From a bacterium (GTDB lineage: Bacteria > Desulfobacterota > S145-22): a stretch of 5,285 nt of DNA. The stretch lies in contig JALTEW010000475.1 in assembly GCA_027073795.1 (NCBI GenBank), positions 1 through 5,285 of the forward strand, written 5' to 3'. Of the stretch, positions 5,050 to 5,285 are shown piece by piece; within the stretch, counting starts at the first letter, position 1, and each line of letters opens with the position of its first letter. The notes under the pieces are model-generated. The model was not told the DNA's origin. It searched no databases and worked only from the letters and a program-made list of their open reading frames with translations. Both the position numbers and the translations under genes were made by a program.

Positions 5050-5285
5050 ATGGCAGAAGCCAAGCAAGTAAGCATAGACAGAGCGACGCAGGAGGCGTAC
5101 GAGAAGGCGAAGGGAGACGGGGTAGATACGGTATTTGATCGGGCGGCGCGGATCAAGCCTTGTCCGATAGGGGCGGCTGGGGCGTGTTGCAAGCATTGTG
5201 GGATGGGTCCCTGCCGGGTGCCTGCCCCGAAGAACCGGGAGGAGACCCCTGAGGAGAAGGCGAAGCGGACGGGTGTTTGTGGGGC
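5050..5285 (+). CDS. acsA/cooS: Anaerobic Ni-Fe CO dehydrogenase catalytic subunit (AcsA/CooS), N-terminal part, 3' truncated by window edge
   Basis: Only the first 78 codons are present. They carry the cluster-binding N-terminus of the enzyme that interconverts CO2 and CO. Cys38 and Cys46 match the D-cluster ligands that bridge the two subunits. Cys47, Cys50, Cys55 and Cys77 match the B-cluster [4Fe-4S] ligands, in the CPIGAAGACCKHCGMGPCRV (38-57) and RTGVCG (73-78) motifs. The C-cluster residues lie beyond the window. The ATG at 5050 is preceded at eight bases by AAGGAG (5036-5041). The short leader before Cys38 and the CPIGAxGxCC motif look more like CooS-type CODH than the longer N-terminus of acetogen AcsA, but the position straight after acsD suggests it works with acetyl-CoA synthase. 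The spacing between the third and fourth B-cluster cysteines is 21 residues, longer than the 13 I recall for Carboxydothermus CooS-II. The product is sure; the acsA versus cooS name is a matter of convention. Confidence 0.93.
   Translation, partial: MAEAKQVSIDRATQEAYEKAKGDGVDTVFDRAARIKPCPIGAAGACCKHCGMGPCRVPAPKNREETPEEKAKRTGVCG

Noticed and set aside
4714..5196. 160-residue open frame on the - strand across acsD and the CODH start
   Set aside because: Antisense to two well-identified genes, with an Arg/Ser/Leu-rich sequence typical of antisense translation.

Overview
The window is a piece of an anaerobe's Wood-Ljungdahl (reductive acetyl-CoA) gene cluster. All genes read on the + strand. It holds the end of an unrelated-looking upstream gene, a long regulatory gap, and then the start of an acs operon: acsV (reductive activator of the corrinoid iron-sulfur protein) - cooC/acsF (nickel-insertion ATPase) - an unrecognised 74-residue ORF - acsD (corrinoid iron-sulfur protein small subunit) - acsA/cooS (CO dehydrogenase, cut by the window end). 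The host must be a strict anaerobe using this pathway for CO2 fixation, acetogenesis or acetate oxidation. Protein style, moderate GC and the LarA-like neighbour suggest a sulfate-reducing or syntrophic Desulfobacterota-type bacterium, but a Firmicute or other acetogen cannot be excluded from the sequence alone.

Layout. Positions 1-537 encode the C-terminal 178 residues of a LarA-like (lactate racemase/DUF2088-type) protein. Positions 538-910 are a 373-base gap. It holds a 9-bp inverted repeat after the stop, a good sigma70-type promoter (TTGACA, 17 bases, TAGGAT; 732-760), a perfect 6+6 palindrome just downstream of the predicted transcription start (772-787), and a leader of about 140 bases with several mutually exclusive pairings next to the acsV ribosome-binding site. 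From 911 onward the genes are co-directional. Gaps are short (15, 50 and 47 bases) except for 127 bases between cooC and the small ORF, where a second, weaker promoter can be drawn.

How the genes work together. The CO dehydrogenase reduces CO2 to CO at a Ni-Fe-S C-cluster. CooC/AcsF uses ATP to load nickel into CODH and/or acetyl-CoA synthase. AcsD with AcsC (not in the window) forms the cobalamin protein that carries the methyl group, and AcsV re-reduces its cobalt when it falls to the inactive Co(II) state. Maturation and repair genes therefore precede the structural genes here; acsB, acsC and acsE would be expected beyond the right edge.

The points most worth a second look are the promoter/operator pair, the potentially switching leader, and the 74-residue tryptophan-rich basic protein between cooC and acsD. 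The known enzymes themselves look ordinary and intact.
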